In this document: in pieces, positions 19,212-29,776 of the stretch
Layout of the letters: every line of letters starts with the position of its first letter
Position numbering within the stretch: the first letter of the stretch is position 1
DNA from: Candidatus Thiodiazotropha sp. (ex Monitilora ramsayi)
Lineage (GTDB): Bacteria > Pseudomonadota > Gammaproteobacteria > Chromatiales > Chromatiaceae
Direction of reading: 5' to 3'
DNA: 64,000 bases
Assembly: GCA_025655595.1 (NCBI GenBank)
Contig: JAHXIO010000006.1
Span: 434,001 to 498,000 of the forward strand
The notes under the pieces: generated by a model
Told to the model about the DNA's origin: nothing
Databases searched by the model: none
The model's input: only the letters and a program-made list of their open reading frames with translations
Program-made: the position numbers and the translations under genes

Positions 19212-19667
19212 GAATGTCCTTTTCCGTATTGGGCTCCGGTCAGTGGAACCAGACGGTGGGCAGGAGGCGATTTCTGGATCTCTTGTTAGTATCCATAATT
19301 GGATGGCTAAATATCACACAGTCTTGCGCACTAATGAAAAAATATTGTTACCTCAACCCGAGTCATACCCCAATAGGTTCGCACGTTCGCCGCTACCGAG
19401 TTGACCGGTTCCGAGCATAATAAATCTGTCCCGGTTTTCGGGGGCTGGAACTCAGTAGCAAGGGGCCGGCCCCTGGGCTAGGACTAGTAGGGGGGCTGGT
19501 CCTGTGGCCGGGTTTTCCGGAACTTGGAGTTCTGTCAATAACTGTACGTTAATGTAAAATACTTTCTACACTGGCGGATAAAATGCTTATAAACAGCAAT
19601 CTCTACGTTAATATTTTATCTTGAATCCAAGTAGTTATATTTTTTGATCTAGTGGCGGGGTTTGGTG
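19212..19667. other. Structured, non-coding junction before the AT-rich accessory region
   Basis: No convincing gene. 19425-19540 is GC-rich and packed with short self-complementary pieces: CCCG-GTTTT-CGGG, the palindrome GGGGCCGGCCCC (19462-19473), AGGAC...GTCCT, CCGG-GTTTT-CCGG and GAACT-TGG-AGTTC. From about 19540 the DNA becomes abruptly AT-rich. Two direct copies of TACGTTAAT (19545-19553 and 19604-19612, 59 bp apart) lie upstream of the nuclease-like gene and may be a regulator site or part of its promoter. The composition switch probably marks the left boundary of an acquired segment. Confidence 0.5.
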
Positions 19668-20396
19668 ATGCTTCTCTCTCTTAGTGCAGATTCTAATCCC
19701 CCAAAACACGACAGTGAAGTATTGTTCACCCGCACAGCTTCATCCATGCCTTTCACATCTGAAGAAGCCCTAGTCCAGGATTTCTCAAGATATGAAAAAT
19801 TTAGATCAAATGATTCATATGGCCACATATTGGAATTAGATGCAGGTAATGGTATCGCTGATATTGGTATCTATGAGCTTAGAGCAGATTGGCAAAAATA
19901 TGTTGATATTACGTCATTACGTCCACAGTGGACCTACCCACTAGTTCGTCTCCCGTACAGGAAAGTTTTTCAGGTAGATGATTTTCGAGCGCTTGCTTGC
20001 GTATCACACCAGACAGCAAAAAAGATACTAAGAGAATACTCATTAGCTGGGTTCTGCAACAAAACTTCTCGAGGCTGGATCAAATTGCACCAACCCAGAG
20101 CTCCTGTTAATCGTATATATGCTATTGAAGCAAAGTTAAGAGATTGGCGTAAAGCACTATATCAAGCGAGTAGATATCATGACTTTGCACATCAGTCTTG
20201 GGTACTTATAGATCATTATTACTGTGCAACAGCTCTAAAAAATAGATCTGAGTTTATTAGGCGTAACGTAGGACTCGCCTCGATTGAGAAAGATGGAAAA
20301 TTAATAATCCATATAAACTCAAAAATTAACTCACCTAAATCACAATTTAGATACTGGTATGCTGCAAATCTAATCTTAAAGCAGAACCTAAGATAA
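19668..20396 (+). CDS. PD-(D/E)XK nuclease-like protein with helix-turn-helix-like insert
   Basis: 242 residues from ATG 19668; in-frame GTG and TTG codons lie 3 and 6 bp upstream. The segment AIEAKLRDWRKALYQASRY (Glu154, Lys156, Gln166) is a good match to the E-x-K...Q core of PD-(D/E)XK endonucleases, in the form seen in many uncharacterised proteins with ExKL.DW..AL.QA..Y. It is followed by a buried strand (SWVLID). The upstream catalytic Asp would be Asp65 in GNGIADIGIYEL. Between the two halves, residues about 100-138 read like a winged helix (VDDFRALACVSHQTAKKILREYSLAG). It converges on and overlaps by 9 bp the kinase-partner operon. Base composition is AT-rich unlike its neighbours, suggesting transfer. 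The nuclease fold is motif-based inference; activity and target are unknown. Confidence 0.6.
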   Translation: MLLSLSADSNPPKHDSEVLFTRTASSMPFTSEEALVQDFSRYEKFRSNDSYGHILELDAGNGIADIGIYELRADWQKYVDITSLRPQWTYPLVRLPYRKVFQVDDFRALACVSHQTAKKILREYSLAGFCNKTSRGWIKLHQPRAPVNRIYAIEAKLRDWRKALYQASRYHDFAHQSWVLIDHYYCATALKNRSEFIRRNVGLASIEKDGKLIIHINSKINSPKSQFRYWYAANLILKQNLR

Positions 20397-21569
20397 GAAA
20401 GAGCGATAAAACCAGTTTAGAGAGTCAAGCCAAGGCTCTATATGATCACCTCTGCCATGCCTATCCAAATCGAGCGGCCACCGCTCAATTTCATAGTAGT
20501 TTTCCTGCGCGTTTCTAAGCAAATCTCTTAAGATTTCATACCTTTGACTGTCAGATACTTCAGATAATGTATCGATCTGTTCCTGAAAGTTTAGAAAATA
20601 ATGTTTATACAGGCCAGGATAATTAAAATGCGGATCTATTGCAGATTCAAAAGCCTCCTCTGCATATGTAGTTTCAGAATAAATCCTATCCCATACTGAT
20701 CCCAACCCATCTCTTATCTCTACTGCCTGCGGATATTGAATCCAATTCAATAACCCCGGCATATATAACCTGGCTCTTGGGCCGCGTCTATCCTCATCTG
20801 ATACCACAAATTTATCAACCGAGAACATTCTAGTATTTTCGTAAGCACCAAATGTTATTTCACATCCTTCGATTAGAGTAAACAACAATGCTTCTGTATT
20901 ACAATGCCCCACTAGAACCTTCAGGCCAGCATCTCGTAACTCATAGACCGATGTCAGGTATTTTTTTAAAAAATTATGATCCTGTATCTGTTTTGATGCC
21001 CGGTCATCCTCAACCAGTAAATAAACGCCATCAATTTCAGGATAACTAGTTATCCAATTTAAGATATTGGTCCTATATCGATCATGCATAAGCATCCTGC
21101 TCGTTAATGGCAATGTTAAAAATATTTCCTTACCAACTCCCTCTTCTTCAATAGCTTGTAAAAATGGATGAACTGTATAAACTTCTTGTTTCTCAATATA
21201 GTCCGGTTCCATATCAGAAAAATGCCTGGCAGGTATCATAATCCTATGGAAATCTTTTTCTAATTGAAATCCTAGGCAACTGCGCGCTGACTCTATAGCT
21301 AGAGTTGAAAATTCTAATGTATCAAATCCCCCAGATATTACTTCTGGGAAGAATTCGTATGTCTTTAATTTTTTCTTTTGTGAATTTGGAAGATAATATT
21401 GTGGATCAAAAATACTTGCCTGAATAATATCATCGCCCAATTTATCTATAGTTGGCTGACTCTGATGTACCGGACTCAGAATTAGCCCATCACCACATTC
21501 ATCGTCTCTATATGAATCAATATTCCAGTTCGCATTATGACCACATTGATGTAATAGAGTAATTGGCAT
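20388..21569 (-). CDS. Uncharacterised 393-residue protein coupled to a Ser/Thr kinase
   Basis: I do not recognise a family. Hydrophobic beta strands alternate with helices: FHRIMIPARHF, EIFLTLPLTSRML, IDGVYLLVEDD, LKVLVGHCNTEALLFTL and EITFGAYENTRMF. This rhythm would suit a TIM-barrel or similar alpha/beta fold. MPITLLHQCGHNANWNIDSY at the N-terminus and a Trp/Tyr-rich C-terminus (EPWLDSLNWFYRSF) are distinctive. There is no signal peptide or membrane helix. The start codon follows the kinase stop by 2 bp, and its ribosome-binding site (AAGGAG) lies inside the last kinase codons, so the two proteins are translationally coupled and probably act together. It may be the kinase's substrate or effector. 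It is AT-rich, as is the rest of the island. Confidence 0.7.
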   Translation of the reverse strand: MPITLLHQCGHNANWNIDSYRDDECGDGLILSPVHQSQPTIDKLGDDIIQASIFDPQYYLPNSQKKKLKTYEFFPEVISGGFDTLEFSTLAIESARSCLGFQLEKDFHRIMIPARHFSDMEPDYIEKQEVYTVHPFLQAIEEEGVGKEIFLTLPLTSRMLMHDRYRTNILNWITSYPEIDGVYLLVEDDRASKQIQDHNFLKKYLTSVYELRDAGLKVLVGHCNTEALLFTLIEGCEITFGAYENTRMFSVDKFVVSDEDRRGPRARLYMPGLLNWIQYPQAVEIRDGLGSVWDRIYSETTYAEEAFESAIDPHFNYPGLYKHYFLNFQEQIDTLSEVSDSQRYEILRDLLRNAQENYYEIERWPLDLDRHGRGDHIEPWLDSLNWFYRSFLS

Positions 21570-21571
21570 TC

Positions 21572-22483
21572 CTAGCTCCTTATGGCTTCAATTTCTACGA
21601 CTAAATCTTCAATTTTTCTGTGTCGTTTATATGGATGTTTTTCCATCATTTTTTGAATAATTCTCGAAAAATCCTCACTAGCTAAGCCTAAGGAATGTAA
21701 GGACTCTGGAATCTTATTGCATACTTTATCAAGAACATCTTCTACAAGATCATCTTCTTCTTGATATGGATTAGACCCTGTTAACAACTCATAACATAGA
21801 GTTGCGAGTGCAAAGAAATCACTTTTAAAGGAAATGTTTCGCTTATCGTTTATTGCTTGCTCAGGACTTGCATATTTCGGCGTACATGGCCCATGTGCTA
21901 CCGCAGAAAAAGTTACCCCACTCGCTCCCTCTTCCCTAACAATGCCCAAATCTATTACCACCACATCATTGCTGGGTGTGATTAGAATATTTGCGGGTTT
22001 CAAATCACGGTGGACTAGAGGCGGCCTTCCTTCCCAAAGAGGCTTGAGAATTAGAATTAATTTTGTAAGAAGATCAATGACACTATTTTCATCACAAAAA
22101 TTTTCGGCAAGCTCACTAAGCGGTTGTGCGTCAATTCTTTCTTCAATAGTGACAAATAGTTTTGGATTTAACTTAACCTCTGTATCAGGATCTTCTGAAA
22201 TGACATCATCGTAAAGTAGGGTCGGATATCCTGGATGCGCTAGCCTGTTTAGAATTTCAATCTCTCTTTGGATATAAGCAATAGCTTGCGCAGATACCCC
22301 TTCAGATACCTTTAGTACTACATTGCCCCACTCGGGCCACTCATTTTCGAGAGCTGGATCTGGCTCGAAATGGCAAAAATATACGACACGTTGCCCAGAA
22401 GGAGCAGGTACATCGTCTATTACCAAGCCTGGATATATACGGGTTAGAAAGCCCCGAAAGTCTTCGTTATCTAATATAGCCAA
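21572..22483 (-). CDS. Eukaryotic-like Ser/Thr protein kinase, atypical
   Basis: 303 residues from TTG 22483, chosen because AAGGAG (22490-22495) sits 6 bp upstream; a TTG at 22510 would add 9 residues and has no good RBS. Kinase subdomains are present: VVLK (Lys58), the alpha-C Glu74 (QREIEIL), LVHRDLKPANIL (Asp160 and Asn165), VIDLG in place of DFG (Asp178), YASPEQ and the SDFFALATLCYELLTG helix. The glycine-rich nucleotide loop is not recognisable; the equivalent stretch reads PSGQRVVYFCHF, although the VAIK-type Lys is kept. No membrane helix or sensor domain is present, so this is a soluble kinase. Its target is unknown; the coupled downstream protein is the first candidate. Confidence 0.88.
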   Translation of the reverse strand: MAILDNEDFRGFLTRIYPGLVIDDVPAPSGQRVVYFCHFEPDPALENEWPEWGNVVLKVSEGVSAQAIAYIQREIEILNRLAHPGYPTLLYDDVISEDPDTEVKLNPKLFVTIEERIDAQPLSELAENFCDENSVIDLLTKLILILKPLWEGRPPLVHRDLKPANILITPSNDVVVIDLGIVREEGASGVTFSAVAHGPCTPKYASPEQAINDKRNISFKSDFFALATLCYELLTGSNPYQEEDDLVEDVLDKVCNKIPESLHSLGLASEDFSRIIQKMMEKHPYKRHRKIEDLVVEIEAIRS

Positions 22484-22510
22484 AACACGCTCCTTGTGAC
22501 TGATATACAA

Positions 22511-22838
22511 GCATATACGTTGAGCTATAGTATCAAAGACTTACAGCTCTTAAGTTATAAAGGCTCTCAGATATAATACCAGATAAGATTTATCACTTAG
22601 GATTCTAAGTCTTGATTCTCTGTCTGGTAATCATTAATAGGATCGTCTACATATTGTCTACATTTAAATGCGTGGCTAGTAGAAAATCATGTAACCATAT
22701 TGATTATATGGAGCCAGCGAGAGGATTCGAACCCAGACCAGCTGATTGCAAAAAAACAACTATGCAGGGTGGGAAGTTTTGATATGTCTACATGCCAAAT
22801 TCATGATTAAGCAAAGTGACATAACAGGTTGTTTTTAT
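22511..22838. other. Intergenic region with recombinase attachment-site traces
   Basis: No gene. Three copies of GTCTACAT (22645-22652, 22656-22663, 22786-22793) flank a tRNA 3'-end fragment. Repeats of this form are common as arm-type binding sites beside tyrosine-recombinase att sites. The DNA is AT-rich up to about 22830 and returns to the local chromosomal composition at the tRNA. No integrase gene remains in the window. The kinase operon's promoter must lie at the left side of this stretch, but I cannot place it. Confidence 0.5.
22709..22752 (-). pseudogene. tRNA 3'-end fragment (tRNA-Thr-like), probable att-site remnant
   Basis: On the minus strand the sequence runs from TTTGCAATCAGCTGGTC through GGGTTCGAATCC to CGCTGGCTCCA. 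That is the anticodon-stem 3' side, T-loop and acceptor 3' side plus CCA of a tRNA. It resembles the 3' half of gammaproteobacterial tRNA-Thr(UGU), from memory. No matching 5' half precedes it, and the T-stem has mismatches. Integrative elements duplicate tRNA 3' ends, so this is best read as an old attachment-site copy. Confidence 0.6.
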
Positions 22839-22915
<77 letters not shown>

Positions 22916-22935
22916 GGAATCGCGGGATTTTATCA

Positions 22936-22973
22936 GATCCGCCCGCAATTTCAGCATCTGTTGCGGGTGGATC
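22936..22973 (-). terminator. Hairpin between rpoD and tRNA(CAU)
   Basis: A 13-bp stem with one mismatch (GATCCACCCGCAA / TTGCGGGCGGATC) and a 12-nt loop begins 8 bp after the rpoD stop. It lacks a U-tract, so it may be a weak terminator or a processing/stability element at the 3' end of the rpsU-yqeY-dnaG-rpoD transcript. Confidence 0.5.
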
Positions 22974-22980
22974 TGTCCGG

Positions 22981-24831
<1,851 letters not shown>

Positions 24832-24942
24832 CTTTTACCTTGAATGTGTACGAGAGCTACTAGTCCAGGCTGAACTCACCATATTAGCACAGATCTAGGG
24901 ATGTTTTCCACTAATGTACGGGTTTTCCACGAGATCCATGAC

Positions 24943-26706
24943 TCAACTCTCCGATCCGTCATCTGTCTCTGAGGGGAGGGTGCCCGGGTAACGTTTTTTC
25001 AGTGCATCCAGCTCAGTTTCAGACAATTCGCTGGGTTTGAGATTCCCCGGCAGTGGGCGACTCTCCTTGCGAAATTGGCTGTTAAGTTTGACCAGTGCGT
25101 CTCTCAGTTCCGTCTCCTGGTCCATTTCGGGCAGGGTGAAAGTATGCTCCGCAAGCTTGTTGAGATGAGCGAAGTGCTCGCTATCCCGCCAGCGCTCCAG
25201 TAGCGCCGCCTTGTTAAGCGTAGGTTGGGAGCGAATAATTTCAAGCAGTTGGGACAAAATCTGTGTACCCGTCGTTTGCCACTGTTTCCAGCTGTCATCC
25301 ACGCTGTCTGCCGTAGTCACTAAATGGGGATTATCAAGCAGAAGTGCAATAGCGAAGCGTATCGGCGTGGGACGCTGGACTGCCTGGCGCTGTCTTGCCT
25401 GCCGGGACGCTCTGCCGGTTCCAGCGCTTTGGGTGTCGAGGTGTCCGTCACGGATACCGACCAGATTCTCCAGATGTTGATACATCATGCGCCGGAACAG
25501 TCCGGGCGGAAGTCGTTCCAGGTAGGGCTTGGCGAGCTCGGCAAGATGTGCGCGACCGTCGATGGTCTCCATTTTTACCTGGCCGGTGAGCTGTTGAAAG
25601 AGAAACTCGGAGAGTGGCAGGGCGCCGTCAATACGGACTTCGAAGGCCTCCCGGCCCTCTTTTCTGACCAGTGTGTCGGGATCCTCACCGTCCGGCAGGA
25701 ATAAAAATCTCGCCTCGCGACCCTCGCGCATCACCGGCAGCGTGGTCTGTAGCGCCTTCCAGGCTGCATCTTTGCCCGCCCGGTCGCCATCGAAGCAGAA
25801 CACCACCTCCGAGCAGGTTCGAAAAATGAGTTCGAGATGGTCCTGTGTGGTGGCTGTACCCAGGGTGGCAACCGCATTGAGGATCCCGTATTGGGCCAGC
25901 GCCACCACGTCCATGTAGCCCTCGACCACCAGCAGTCGCTGCAGTTTGTTGTTGGCCTTGCGTGCTTCGTAAAGACCGTAGAGCTCGCGTCCCTTGTGGA
26001 ACAAGGGTGTCTCCGGTGAGTTGAGATATTTGGGCTTGTCATCCCCCAACACGCGTCCGCCGAAGCCGATGACGCGTCCCCGGGAGTCGCGGATTGGAAA
26101 GACGATCCGGTGCCGGAAGCGGTCGTAACGTTTACCCGATTCCGGTTCACTGGTCAGGCCGCATTGGCTGAGGCGTTCGATTGCGGCCTGGTCCTGACCC
26201 AGAATGGATAACAGGTTGTCCCATCCCGGCGGTGCGAAGCCGAGATGAAATCTGGCGGCGATTTCTCCGGTAAGGCCACGGTGTTTGAGGTAGTCGACGG
26301 CCTGATAGACTTCCGGATGCTGACGCAACTGTTGCTGATAGAAGCGGGAGGCCTCTTCCATCAAGTCGTAGAGAGGACGCAGATCGGGGCCCTGGTCATA
26401 ACCCGCTTCTCGCGGCACTTCCAGGCCTGCGGACTCGGCGAGTGACTCCACGGCTTCGACAAAGCCCAGGTTGTCATACTCCATCAGAAAGCCAATGGCG
26501 GAGCCATGGGCGCCGCAGCCGAAGCAATGGTAGAACTGTTTCTGCTGACTGACGGTGAAAGAGGGGGTCTTTTCGTCGTGGAAGGGGCAGCAGGCCTGAA
26601 AATCGCGTCCGGCCTTTTTCAAAGGCACCCGGCGGTTGATGATCTCCACCACGTCAACGCGGCTGATCAGTTCGTCAATAAACTGGGAGGGGATTCTACC
26701 GGGCAT
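24943..26706 (-). CDS. dnaG: DNA primase
   Basis: 587 residues, normal length. The N-terminal CHC2 zinc finger (Cys40, His43, Cys61, Cys64) is in CCPFHDE...FYHCFGCG. The TOPRIM catalytic core includes LLVVEGYMDVVALAQYG and VVFCFDGDRAGKDAAWKAL, whose acidic residues bind metal. The C-terminal helicase-interaction domain occupies roughly 430-587. It synthesises RNA primers at the fork in complex with DnaB. It sits in the conserved macromolecular synthesis operon between yqeY and rpoD. Confidence 0.98.
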   Translation of the reverse strand: MPGRIPSQFIDELISRVDVVEIINRRVPLKKAGRDFQACCPFHDEKTPSFTVSQQKQFYHCFGCGAHGSAIGFLMEYDNLGFVEAVESLAESAGLEVPREAGYDQGPDLRPLYDLMEEASRFYQQQLRQHPEVYQAVDYLKHRGLTGEIAARFHLGFAPPGWDNLLSILGQDQAAIERLSQCGLTSEPESGKRYDRFRHRIVFPIRDSRGRVIGFGGRVLGDDKPKYLNSPETPLFHKGRELYGLYEARKANNKLQRLLVVEGYMDVVALAQYGILNAVATLGTATTQDHLELIFRTCSEVVFCFDGDRAGKDAAWKALQTTLPVMREGREARFLFLPDGEDPDTLVRKEGREAFEVRIDGALPLSEFLFQQLTGQVKMETIDGRAHLAELAKPYLERLPPGLFRRMMYQHLENLVGIRDGHLDTQSAGTGRASRQARQRQAVQRPTPIRFAIALLLDNPHLVTTADSVDDSWKQWQTTGTQILSQLLEIIRSQPTLNKAALLERWRDSEHFAHLNKLAEHTFTLPEMDQETELRDALVKLNSQFRKESRPLPGNLKPSELSETELDALKKRYPGTLPSETDDGSES

Positions 26707-26775
26707 ATCTATCGCGCTGCCCGTTGTGATCGGCTGTCATCTGGAGGATAGCCGATAGTGCGGTGGGTGCTGCCG

Positions 26776-27219
26776 TCAGCCGGACAGCTTCTGTTTGACC
26801 AGGCCGCTGACTTTGCCCATGTCCGCCCGGCCCTGCATTTTGGGTTTCAGCACGCCCATGACCTTGCCCATGTCACGGATGGAGGCGGCGCCGGTCTCGC
26901 TGACGGCCTCATCGATCATAGCAGCGACCTCATCGTCGCTGAGGCCTTCGGGCATGTAGACCTCTATGATGGCGATCTCCTTTTTCTCCTGATCGGCCAG
27001 TTCCTGGCGACCCGCACTTTCATATTGGGAGATTGAGTCGCGCCGCTGCTTGATCATCTTCTCCAGCACCGCCAGCACTTGCGTGTCATCCATGTCGATG
27101 CGTTCATCGACCTCCCGCTGCTTGATGGCGGCGGTGATCAGACGCAAAGTCGTCAGCCGATCCTTGTCCTTGGCCTTCATGGCCGTTTTGACGTCATCCT
27201 GGATGCGGGATTTCAACAT
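26776..27219 (-). CDS. yqeY: GatB/YqeY domain protein
   Basis: 147 residues from ATG 27219, giving the typical N-terminus MLKSRIQDDVKTAMKAKDKD. The open frame continues upstream into rpsU shadow sequence, so the longer start is rejected. Family hallmarks are LTTLRLITAAIKQREVD, EIAIIEVYMPEGLSDDEV, MGKVMGVLKPKMQGRADMG and the terminal VKQKL. The fold resembles the tRNA-binding tail of GatB amidotransferase; its role is not established. It lies between rpsU and dnaG, an arrangement common in gammaproteobacteria. Confidence 0.93.
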   Translation of the reverse strand: MLKSRIQDDVKTAMKAKDKDRLTTLRLITAAIKQREVDERIDMDDTQVLAVLEKMIKQRRDSISQYESAGRQELADQEKKEIAIIEVYMPEGLSDDEVAAMIDEAVSETGAASIRDMGKVMGVLKPKMQGRADMGKVSGLVKQKLSG

Positions 27220-27247
27220 GCGGGAGAAATTCGCTGAATGGTGCCGA

Positions 27248-27463
27248 TCAGTACTGGCGCTCGAAGCGGCGGCTTTCGCGGGAGACCTTCTTGAGGGTAC
27301 GCTTGACGGCGGCAGCTGCCTTGCGCTTACGCTCCCAGGTGGGTTTTTCGTAGAATTCGCGACGACGGACTTCGGCAAGAACGCCTGCCTTCTCGCAAGA
27401 GCGCTTGAAACGGCGCATGGCGACTTCAAAAGGTTCGTTCTCTTTAACGCGTACGTTAGGCAT
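27248..27463 (-). CDS. rpsU: 30S ribosomal protein S21
   Basis: 71 residues, the standard length, with the full S21 signature [39 protein letters not shown] and a basic tail ending [10 protein letters not shown]. It is the first gene of the rpsU-yqeY-dnaG-rpoD operon. The promoter must lie in the 122 bp shared with the divergent tsaD gene. Confidence 0.98.
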   Translation of the reverse strand: MPNVRVKENEPFEVAMRRFKRSCEKAGVLAEVRRREFYEKPTWERKRKAAAAVKRTLKKVSRESRRFERQY

Positions 27464-27585
27464 CTATTCTGTTTCCTCAGATCTGTTAAGCTTGCTCAGC
27501 CTTTTTGTGAAAGGCGGAAATTCTACTCATTGGCGGCGGTGTTTGCAAAGGTATTGCCGTAAAAATCTGGCGAAATTGCGGAAAA

Positions 27586-28614
27586 ATGCGTGTATTGGGT
27601 ATAGAAACCTCATGTGACGAGACGGGTGTGGCCATCTACGACAGCGAAGCGGGGCTGCTGGCCCACGCCTTGCACAGCCAGGTCGAGCTGCATGCGGCCT
27701 ATGGCGGTGTGGTGCCTGAACTCGCCTCCCGCGACCATGTACGCAAGGTCCTGCCGCTGATCCGTCAGTTGTTCGATGATGCCGGGATCGAGGCCGGCTC
27801 ATTGGGCGGTATCGCCTATACGGCCGGTCCGGGATTGGTGGGGGCCTTGATGGTAGGCGCCGCCGTGGGGCGCAGTCTGGCCTGGTCCTGGGGGCTGCCG
27901 GCGGTGGCGGTTCACCACATGGAGGGGCATCTGCTGGCCCCCATGCTTGAGGCCCGACCACCCGAATTTCCCTTCGTCGCCATGCTGGTCTCCGGTGGAC
28001 ACACCCAGTTGGTAGAAGTGACAGACATCGGTCACTACCGGCTCCTGGGGGATTCCCTGGACGATGCGGCGGGAGAAGCGTTCGACAAGACCGCCAAGCT
28101 GCTCGGACTTCCCTATCCGGGCGGTCCGGAACTGGCCAAGCTGGCGCAATCAGGGGATCCGTCCCGCTACCGTTTCCCGCGTCCGATGACCGATCGTCCC
28201 GGATTGGACTTCAGTTTCAGCGGCCTGAAGACGTTTGCACTCAATACCCTGACTGAAGCGAAGGAGAAGGAGGGTCAGGCACTCTCCCATCAGACAATGG
28301 CCGATATCGCCCGCGCCTTCGAGGATGCAGTGGTCGATACCCTAAAGATCAAGTGCCGAAGAGCGGTAAGAGAGACGGGTATCAAAACCTTGATTATGGC
28401 GGGTGGGGTGAGCGCCAATCGCAGACTGCGCCAGCAGGTCAGTGAGATGATGGAGAAGGAGGGGGGTGAAGCCTTCTACCCCAGGCCCGAGTTCTGCACC
28501 GACAACGGTGCCATGATCGCCTTTGCCGGGTGTCAGCGTCTGCAGGCGGGTTTGGCCGAGCCTCTGGGTATCAAGGTGTCGCCGCGCTGGTCGATGGAGA
28601 CGCTGGCTTTCTAG
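27586..28614 (+). CDS. tsaD: tRNA N6-threonylcarbamoyladenosine transferase TsaD
   Basis: 342 residues, full length. It begins [19 protein letters not shown], the conserved ASKHA start. The metal-binding histidines are in [12 protein letters not shown] (HxxxH). [14 protein letters not shown] and [11 protein letters not shown] are further nucleotide/substrate motifs. TsaD transfers threonylcarbamoyl to A37 of ANN-decoding tRNAs, together with TsaB, TsaE and TsaC (not in the window). It is divergent from rpsU, the usual gammaproteobacterial neighbour. Confidence 0.98.
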   Translation: MRVLGIETSCDETGVAIYDSEAGLLAHALHSQVELHAAYGGVVPELASRDHVRKVLPLIRQLFDDAGIEAGSLGGIAYTAGPGLVGALMVGAAVGRSLAWSWGLPAVAVHHMEGHLLAPMLEARPPEFPFVAMLVSGGHTQLVEVTDIGHYRLLGDSLDDAAGEAFDKTAKLLGLPYPGGPELAKLAQSGDPSRYRFPRPMTDRPGLDFSFSGLKTFALNTLTEAKEKEGQALSHQTMADIARAFEDAVVDTLKIKCRRAVRETGIKTLIMAGGVSANRRLRQQVSEMMEKEGGEAFYPRPEFCTDNGAMIAFAGCQRLQAGLAEPLGIKVSPRWSMETLAF

Positions 28615-28619
28615 CCAAT

Positions 28620-28684
28620 GGGTGCGGCAAGGCCGCACCCTACCACTACCTGCTCGATTCTGTAGGGTGCGGCCCTGCCGCACC
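28620..28684. repeat. Dispersed GTAGGGTGCGGC inverted-repeat element (copy 1)
   Basis: Two perfect hairpins are arranged head-to-head: GGGTGCGGC-AAG-GCCGCACCC (28620-28640) and GGTGCGGC-CCT-GCCGCACC (28666-28684). The outer arms GCACCCTAC / GTAGGGTGC are also complementary. It fills the gap between the convergent tsaD and epmB genes and could end transcription from both sides. A relative lies at 35534-35594. This is REP-like in style. Confidence 0.75.
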
Positions 28685-28720
28685 AATCGTCACCTATGGT
28701 TACCTATCACGAACCGAGGG

Positions 28721-29776
28721 CTATTCGGTAAGTGCCTGCACCAGTGTTTTTGACTTCTCCCCCGCGATCTCACGCACCATCTTTGGCACCAGATAACCGG
28801 GAAGACCCGCTTGCAGTTCTTTATATAACCTCTGTGCGCTTCTCCATTCCACATCGAAGTGGGCAGCTCCAGCCACCCGGTCGAGCAGGTGGAGATAGTA
28901 GGGGAGTACACCAATGGAAAAGAGTCTCTCACTAACGCTGATCAGGGTTTCCGCATCATCGTTGACCCCTTTGAGGAGTACCGATTGGTTCAGCAGTGTG
29001 ATGTTCTTATCTTTTAATGCAGCCATACCCTCCGCAACCTGAGGTGAGATCTCGTTGGGGTGGTTGACGTGAATCACCATCATGGTCTGTAAACGGATAC
29101 GGGTGAGGCTCTCCACCAGAGCCTGATTGATTCTCTGCGGTAGTACCACCGGTAACCGGGTATGCAACCGTACTCTTTTGAGGTGTGGAATGGTTGATAG
29201 CTTTGTCAGCCATGCCTCAAGTTTCTCGTCACTCATCATCAAAGGGTCGCCGCCGCTGAGAATCACCTCATCAATCGTCTTCTCCCGATGCAGGTAGTCG
29301 AGAATGCGTTCCCATTGCCGGGGAGTGGCCGATCCGTTTTCGTAGGGGTAGTGGCGGCGGAAACAGTATCGGCAGTTAACGGCACAGGCGCCAGTGGCGA
29401 TGACGAGTGCACGGCCATGGTACTTGTGCAGCAGTCCTGGGTGGACTTCCGCCTCTCTGTCACCGACCGGGTTATCGGTATATCCCGGCTGTGATGCCAG
29501 CTCATCCGCCAGGGGCAGTACCTGTTTCAATAGCGGATCCTCAGGGTCGCCCGGACGCATCAGGGCGGCGAACTCCCTGGGTACGCGGAGACCGAATCGC
29601 TCAATGGCCGATTGCGCATCGGCCATATCGATGTCGCTCAACTGGAGGTATGACAGTAATGAAGGGAGATCGGTAAAGGCCTGGCTGAGGGCCTGTTGCC
29701 AGGGGGGTGTCTGCAAAGTTGCGTCGCACTCAGGTATGATGTGCGCCGCAATCGATCTGTTTCGTGAGGAAGACAT
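28721..29776 (-). CDS. epmB: EF-P beta-lysylation protein EpmB (lysine 2,3-aminomutase-like)
   Basis: 351 residues. A radical-SAM enzyme with the cluster motif [15 protein letters not shown] (CxxxCxxC) at about residues 123-130, plus [10 protein letters not shown] and the PLP/KamA-like C-terminal half. EpmB converts (S)-alpha-lysine to (R)-beta-lysine, which EpmA attaches to EF-P. The ATG (29776-29774) overlaps the divergent efp ATG (29775-29777) by two bases, so either the 5' UTRs run into each other's coding sequence or the true start is further in. No good RBS precedes this ATG. Neighbours efp and epmA confirm the role. Confidence 0.95.
   Translation of the reverse strand: MSSSRNRSIAAHIIPECDATLQTPPWQQALSQAFTDLPSLLSYLQLSDIDMADAQSAIERFGLRVPREFAALMRPGDPEDPLLKQVLPLADELASQPGYTDNPVGDREAEVHPGLLHKYHGRALVIATGACAVNCRYCFRRHYPYENGSATPRQWERILDYLHREKTIDEVILSGGDPLMMSDEKLEAWLTKLSTIPHLKRVRLHTRLPVVLPQRINQALVESLTRIRLQTMMVIHVNHPNEISPQVAEGMAALKDKNITLLNQSVLLKGVNDDAETLISVSERLFSIGVLPYYLHLLDRVAGAAHFDVEWRSAQRLYKELQAGLPGYLVPKMVREIAGEKSKTLVQALTE

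Noticed and set aside
19208-19420. 70-codon open frame at the end of the CNNM gene
   Set aside because: It overlaps the CNNM stop, has no RBS and has no protein-like pattern.
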